Assembly: GCA_905480305.1 (NCBI GenBank)
Contig: CAJQPV010000050.1
Coordinates: 1 to 11,152, forward strand
Direction: 5' to 3'
DNA: 11,152 bases
DNA from: an uncultured Gammaproteobacteria bacterium
GTDB lineage: Bacteria > Pseudomonadota > Gammaproteobacteria > UBA9214
This document shows, in pieces, positions 7,995-11,152 of this stretch. The notes under the pieces are model-generated. The model did not search any database and was not told the origin of the DNA. It was given only the letters and a program-made list of their open reading frames with translations. Every line of letters begins with the position of its first letter. The stretch's first letter is position 1. A program made the translations under genes and the position numbers.

Positions 7995-8887
7995 ATCAAT
8001 TTCCAGTTTTCAATAAATGGTTGGTAAAACCCGGGATCGTTGTGCGTTGCCCCGCGGACGCCCGTTATGGCCGAGGCAAATGCCTGGGCATGCTCCAGCA
8101 TCAACGGCAAACTCCAGCCGCGCAGCAGGCCCAGCATCATCACGCTGGTAAAGGCATCGCCTGCACCCACCGTGTCGATGACCTCGCTGTGGCCCTGTGG
8201 CTGAACCCTGAATTCCTCGCCGCCAGACGCCAGCACCACGGCACCTGCAGCCCCGCATGTGACAATCAGCAGCTCGGACCCGCAGCACTCCTGCAAGTGC
8301 AGCATTTGTGCCTGCAGTGTGTCTGCTTCGGGTGCCAGCAGCGCCAGCTCAGCTTCATTCAGCTTGATCCAGCCCGCGCCCTGCAGCAATGATATGACGG
8401 TTTCCCGCTGCCACCAGGGAGAACGCAGGTTGATATCAACCAGCCGCTGCAGGTTCCTGCCCTGTTGCAGCTGCTGCAATGCATGCCTGGACTCAGCATT
8501 GCGAACCGCAAGACTGCCATGGTAGAGCAGCGCACAGTCCGGCAGCGGCGGCATGGCGGCGGGGTCGATGAAGTCATAGGCCTGGTTATCGACAATATCG
8601 TAGCCGGGTTCGCCGTCCTCGATGCGGATGTCGACGCTGCCGGTCGGATGGGTGGAATCGAGCTGCAGACCGGAGGTATCCATCTCCCAGGCATGCATGG
8701 TGTCACGTATCGTGCGGCCGAGGGCATCATTCCCCACCCGGGAAATAAACAGCGGCTCCATGCCAAAGGCCTGCAGGTGCCAGGCGACATTGAAGGGCGC
8801 GCCGCCAAGCACCACACTGCCGTCGGGAAACCGGTCGAACAGGACCTCCCCGAATATCACCGGACGCTGGCCTGAAAAATCGGTCAT
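7991..8887 (-). CDS. Fructokinase, PfkB/ribokinase family
   Basis: A 298-residue PfkB-family sugar kinase. Visible motifs are [11 protein letters not shown] near the N-terminus, the first PfkB signature [13 protein letters not shown] (26-38), DINLR (151-155), KLNEAE (175-180), and the second signature DTVGAGDAF (238-246) with catalytic base Asp244 in GAGD. Length and motifs fit fructokinases that phosphorylate fructose to fructose 6-phosphate with ATP (called scrK, frk or fruK in related clusters). Family membership is certain. The fructose specificity is inferred from its place between sps and sus: it would recycle the fructose released by sucrose synthase into the acceptor used by SPS. Its start overlaps the sps stop, and its stop overlaps the sus start, each by four bases (ATGA). 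Confidence 0.9.
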   Translation of the reverse strand: MTDFSGQRPVIFGEVLFDRFPDGSVVLGGAPFNVAWHLQAFGMEPLFISRVGNDALGRTIRDTMHAWEMDTSGLQLDSTHPTGSVDIRIEDGEPGYDIVDNQAYDFIDPAAMPPLPDCALLYHGSLAVRNAESRHALQQLQQGRNLQRLVDINLRSPWWQRETVISLLQGAGWIKLNEAELALLAPEADTLQAQMLHLQECCGSELLIVTCGAAGAVVLASGGEEFRVQPQGHSEVIDTVGAGDAFTSVMMLGLLRGWSLPLMLEHAQAFASAITGVRGATHNDPGFYQPFIENWKLI

Positions 8888-11037
8888 TCTGCCTGGCCCG
8901 CATCGCAGCTGCGGAAGAAGCGGTAGTGTTCAATCGCCTCGAGGATGCCTGCTGCATACGGCTGTTTTGCGAAATAGATGTGTTCCACATCCATCAGCGC
9001 CGAGAGTTCCTCGTGGTGGCGATTGGCGACGACAACCGCCATGGTATTACCCCGCATCATGTCCTCGTCAGCGCCGGATCCTCCCGCCACCAGCATATGT
9101 TCCAGCGGGATGCCCCACTGGTCAGCGAACCAGCGTAACGCAAAGCCCTTCGAGGCCCGTACGGGCACGATATCGAGGAACTGGCCAAATGACATAAATA
9201 CCGAAACAGTCTGTTCATGCTGATGCAGCAGGTTGTTGATTTCCTCCAGGCCCGGTGCATGCTTGGGGTCGATGTAATAGCTTATCTTGAAACTGCTCTG
9301 TTCGGTCTTTGGTTGCAGCTTGATGCCAGGCAGATCCGCAAGAATCCGTAAAACCGTCTTCCTGTTCCAGAGGTGGTCAATGTGATGAACCCAGGCATAA
9401 TCAGCAGTCAGGCGCGGGGCATAGTGGATTTCCGTACCCAGGCTGGTAATCAGCACATCGGGTTGTGGAATACCGTATTGCTTCATCACGCGCAGCGCGG
9501 CGTCCAGCCGCCGCCCCGTGGCAATACCAAAGGTTGCGCACTTGCGGTTCTCCCGCATCACGGTGATAAATCTCGCCAGTGACTTCGGATCGGTCAGCAG
9601 GTTCTGGTCAAGATCAGTGAAGATTGCGCGGTCATGGTACAGCGACGGTGTACGCAGTAGTGGCGTGCGCACCGGGGGTTCGGCCCGGTTCACAGTGAAG
9701 TGCACGGCATCAAGGTACTGCTCGACATGTGCGTCCCAGGAATAGTGGCGCCGCACCCCCGCCAGACCATTGTCTGCGAGCGTCTGCCAGGTCTTCTTGT
9801 CACTGAGAATCTTTAGCAGGGCCTTCCTGATGGCAGACTTGTCAAGCGGGTCGATCAGGTAACCGTTGTGGCAATTGCTGGTGATATCGCGCGGCCCGCC
9901 ATCTTCGGTTGCCACGATCGGGAGGTAGCTGGCAGCGGCCTCGATCAGGGTCAGTCCAAACGGTTCAGTTAGTGCAGGATTGATGAACACACCACCACTG
10001 GCGGATGCCAGGCGGTAGAGGACCGGGACATCATCCTGCTGATGCTGTTTCGGATAGGCCACTTTGCCATACAGGTCGTACTGGTCAATGGTCAGCAGCA
10101 GGTCGGTCAGTATTTCCTGCGGCCTGCTGCTCATTTCACGGACATCATCCCGGGTACCGGCAACGATCACCAGGTTGGCGGCCCGCTGCAGCTCAACGGA
10201 TTCGCCATATACTTCCAGCAGGGTGCCCAGGTTCTTGCGCTTGTCCGGTCGCGACATCGCCATGATTATCGGTTTGTCCGGGTGACTGAGAAAGCGCGCC
10301 AGTTCGTGCCGCATTGGACTGTCTGGCTCACTGCCGTCTGGCGGGTAAAACAGATCCAGTTCCGTACCAGGCGGGATGACCGTCATCTGTTCGGGCTGAT
10401 AGTGCTTGTACAACCCGTATTGTTCCTCGATTTCCTGGTGGGTACTGGTGATCACCAGGTCCGCAACCCCCAGTACATCCTCCTCAACCTCGATGCGTCG
10501 GGAAATATTGTACTGGCGTTCGATTTCATCCCGCTTCAGGCCGCTGGCCAGTAGCCGCTGGCGTTTCACCCTCCCCAGCGAGTGACCGGTGTGCAGCAGC
10601 GGGATTCCCAGTTGGCTCGACAAGCGGATGCCGACATACCCGGCATCCGCATAATGACTGTGGACGATATCCGGTGTCAGCTGATTCTCGCGGATGAAGC
10701 CCAGGGCATTGTCTGCGAAGGCGTCAAGGCAATCCCACAAGTGCTCCTTTGGGAGGTAGGCGTCTTCGCCGCAATCAATGCGGATGATGCTGACTTTATC
10801 GGTGAGGTGTTCTTGCCGGCGGGCATAATCCGAACTGACGGCCGAATCCAGCAGCCGCCGGGTGAGCAGGTCTACTCGCGCCACATCATCGCGCTCACCG
10901 AGGGTGCGGGCCAGTTCCACGACATAGCGGGTCTGGCCACCGGTGTCGTCGTCAGTGCCCAGCTCCATATCGTGGCCGCGGATCAGGCCATGAATGCTTA
11001 TCAGTATGAGATGCAGCTTGCCATTCCCGCTGGACAT
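8884..11037 (-). CDS. sps: Sucrose-phosphate synthase with C-terminal HAD (sucrose-phosphatase-like) domain
   Basis: SPS transfers glucose from NDP-glucose to fructose 6-phosphate, giving sucrose 6-phosphate, the committed step of sucrose synthesis. The 717-residue product has a GT-B/GT4 part (about 7-450) and a HAD part (about 470-710). GT motifs are ISIHGLIRG (13-21), DTGGQTRYVVELAR (31-44), the fructose-6-phosphate-binding HTGHSLGRVKR (149-159), SRPDKRKN (262-269) with donor-site Arg263 and Lys268, and the E-x7-E motif Glu358/Glu366 (EPFGLTLIE). HAD motifs are DLDQN (475-479) with the putative nucleophile Asp475, ATGR (506-509), and Lys630 in ASKGFAL. At motif IV it has GGSGADED (652-659) where sucrose phosphatases have GDSGND, so phosphatase activity is uncertain. 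No separate spp gene is in the window. The start is supported by the family N-terminus; AAGGA lies 11 bases upstream. It is first gene of the operon and overlaps fructokinase by four bases. Confidence 0.95.
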   Translation of the reverse strand: MSSGNGKLHLILISIHGLIRGHDMELGTDDDTGGQTRYVVELARTLGERDDVARVDLLTRRLLDSAVSSDYARRQEHLTDKVSIIRIDCGEDAYLPKEHLWDCLDAFADNALGFIRENQLTPDIVHSHYADAGYVGIRLSSQLGIPLLHTGHSLGRVKRQRLLASGLKRDEIERQYNISRRIEVEEDVLGVADLVITSTHQEIEEQYGLYKHYQPEQMTVIPPGTELDLFYPPDGSEPDSPMRHELARFLSHPDKPIIMAMSRPDKRKNLGTLLEVYGESVELQRAANLVIVAGTRDDVREMSSRPQEILTDLLLTIDQYDLYGKVAYPKQHQQDDVPVLYRLASASGGVFINPALTEPFGLTLIEAAASYLPIVATEDGGPRDITSNCHNGYLIDPLDKSAIRKALLKILSDKKTWQTLADNGLAGVRRHYSWDAHVEQYLDAVHFTVNRAEPPVRTPLLRTPSLYHDRAIFTDLDQNLLTDPKSLARFITVMRENRKCATFGIATGRRLDAALRVMKQYGIPQPDVLITSLGTEIHYAPRLTADYAWVHHIDHLWNRKTVLRILADLPGIKLQPKTEQSSFKISYYIDPKHAPGLEEINNLLHQHEQTVSVFMSFGQFLDIVPVRASKGFALRWFADQWGIPLEHMLVAGGSGADEDMMRGNTMAVVVANRHHEELSALMDVEHIYFAKQPYAAGILEAIEHYRFFRSCDAGQAE

Positions 11038-11048
11038 GCCCGGTCAAG

Positions 11049-11080
11049 TCCTTTCACTGATTTTGGGTGAAATAATCACC
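11049..11080 (-). promoter_or_regulatory. sps leader with two mutually exclusive hairpins near the ribosome binding site
   Basis: Read on the minus strand, GGTGA (11080-11076) can pair with TCACC (11070-11066) over a 5-base loop. The overlapping TTTCAC (11072-11067) can instead pair with GTGAAA (11057-11052) over a 9-base loop. The second hairpin takes in the first two bases of the Shine-Dalgarno AAGGA (11053-11049). The two foldings share TCAC and exclude each other. The GGTGA/TCACC pair could equally be a protein-binding operator on DNA. Any regulatory role is inference. Confidence 0.35.
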
Positions 11081-11097
11081 GCTATGAATGTAACAAA

Positions 11098-11125
11098 ATT
11101 ATTGATTTAAATAAATAATTTACAA
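11098..11125 (-). promoter_or_regulatory. Candidate sigma-70-type promoter of the sps-fructokinase-sus operon
   Basis: On the minus strand TTGTAA (11125-11120, 4/6 to the -35 consensus) and AATAAT (11103-11098, 5/6 to the -10 consensus) are separated by 16 bp, in a very AT-rich stretch that stands out from the surrounding GC-rich coding DNA. Transcription would start near 11091, giving a leader of about 54 bases that contains the hairpins before sps. This is consensus matching by eye only, and AT-rich DNA offers alternative hexamers. Confidence 0.45.
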
Positions 11126-11152
11126 TGCACAGGCAAACATATCACTGGCCTG

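Noticed and set aside
7991..8887. Ribokinase or 1-phosphofructokinase instead of fructokinase
   Set aside because: The PfkB fold alone does not settle the substrate, but the context between sps and sus and the approximately 300-residue fructokinase-like pattern favour fructose.

Overview
This is a chromosomal stretch of central carbon metabolism, most likely from a proteobacterium. The gene set (sucrose-phosphate synthase, fructokinase and sucrose synthase in one operon, next to pyruvate phosphate dikinase and 6-phosphogluconate dehydrogenase) recalls chemolithoautotrophic or methylotrophic Beta/Gammaproteobacteria that make sucrose as an osmolyte or carbon reserve. I cannot name a genus from the sequence. 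There are no transposases, phage genes, tRNAs, rRNAs or CRISPR arrays.

Layout. Positions 1-137 (minus) hold the first 45 codons of a catalase-peroxidase (katG) with a signal peptide; the rest lies outside the window. Its upstream region holds a 46-bp imperfect tandem duplication (152-243). A small tryptophan-rich protein of the TIGR02450/DUF2389 family follows at 438-653 (plus). ppdK lies at 892-3651 (plus) and converges on gnd (3868-5322, minus), with a strong stem-loop between them at 3819-3856. Upstream of gnd is a 263-bp gap, then a three-gene minus-strand operon. It is transcribed from the right edge in the order sps (11037-8884), fructokinase (8887-7991), sus (7994-5586). Both gene junctions are 4-bp ATGA overlaps, so the three genes are probably translationally coupled. 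A candidate sigma-70-type promoter and a short leader that can form two competing hairpins precede sps.

How the genes work together. SPS joins an NDP-glucose and fructose 6-phosphate into sucrose 6-phosphate, and its C-terminal HAD domain may remove the phosphate. Sucrose synthase reversibly splits sucrose into NDP-glucose and fructose. Fructokinase returns the fructose to fructose 6-phosphate. The operon therefore encodes a nearly closed sucrose synthesis and breakdown loop that can feed nucleotide sugars to glycogen or polysaccharide synthesis. PpdK (pyruvate/PEP interconversion with PPi) and Gnd (oxidative pentose phosphate path) sit next to it but are separate transcription units.

I found no clearly unknown system. 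The points most worth a second look are the atypical phosphatase motif in the SPS HAD domain, a non-plant nucleotide-site sequence in sucrose synthase, the competing hairpins before sps, the tandem repeat before katG, and a perfect 12-bp repeat that straddles the ppdK start codon.
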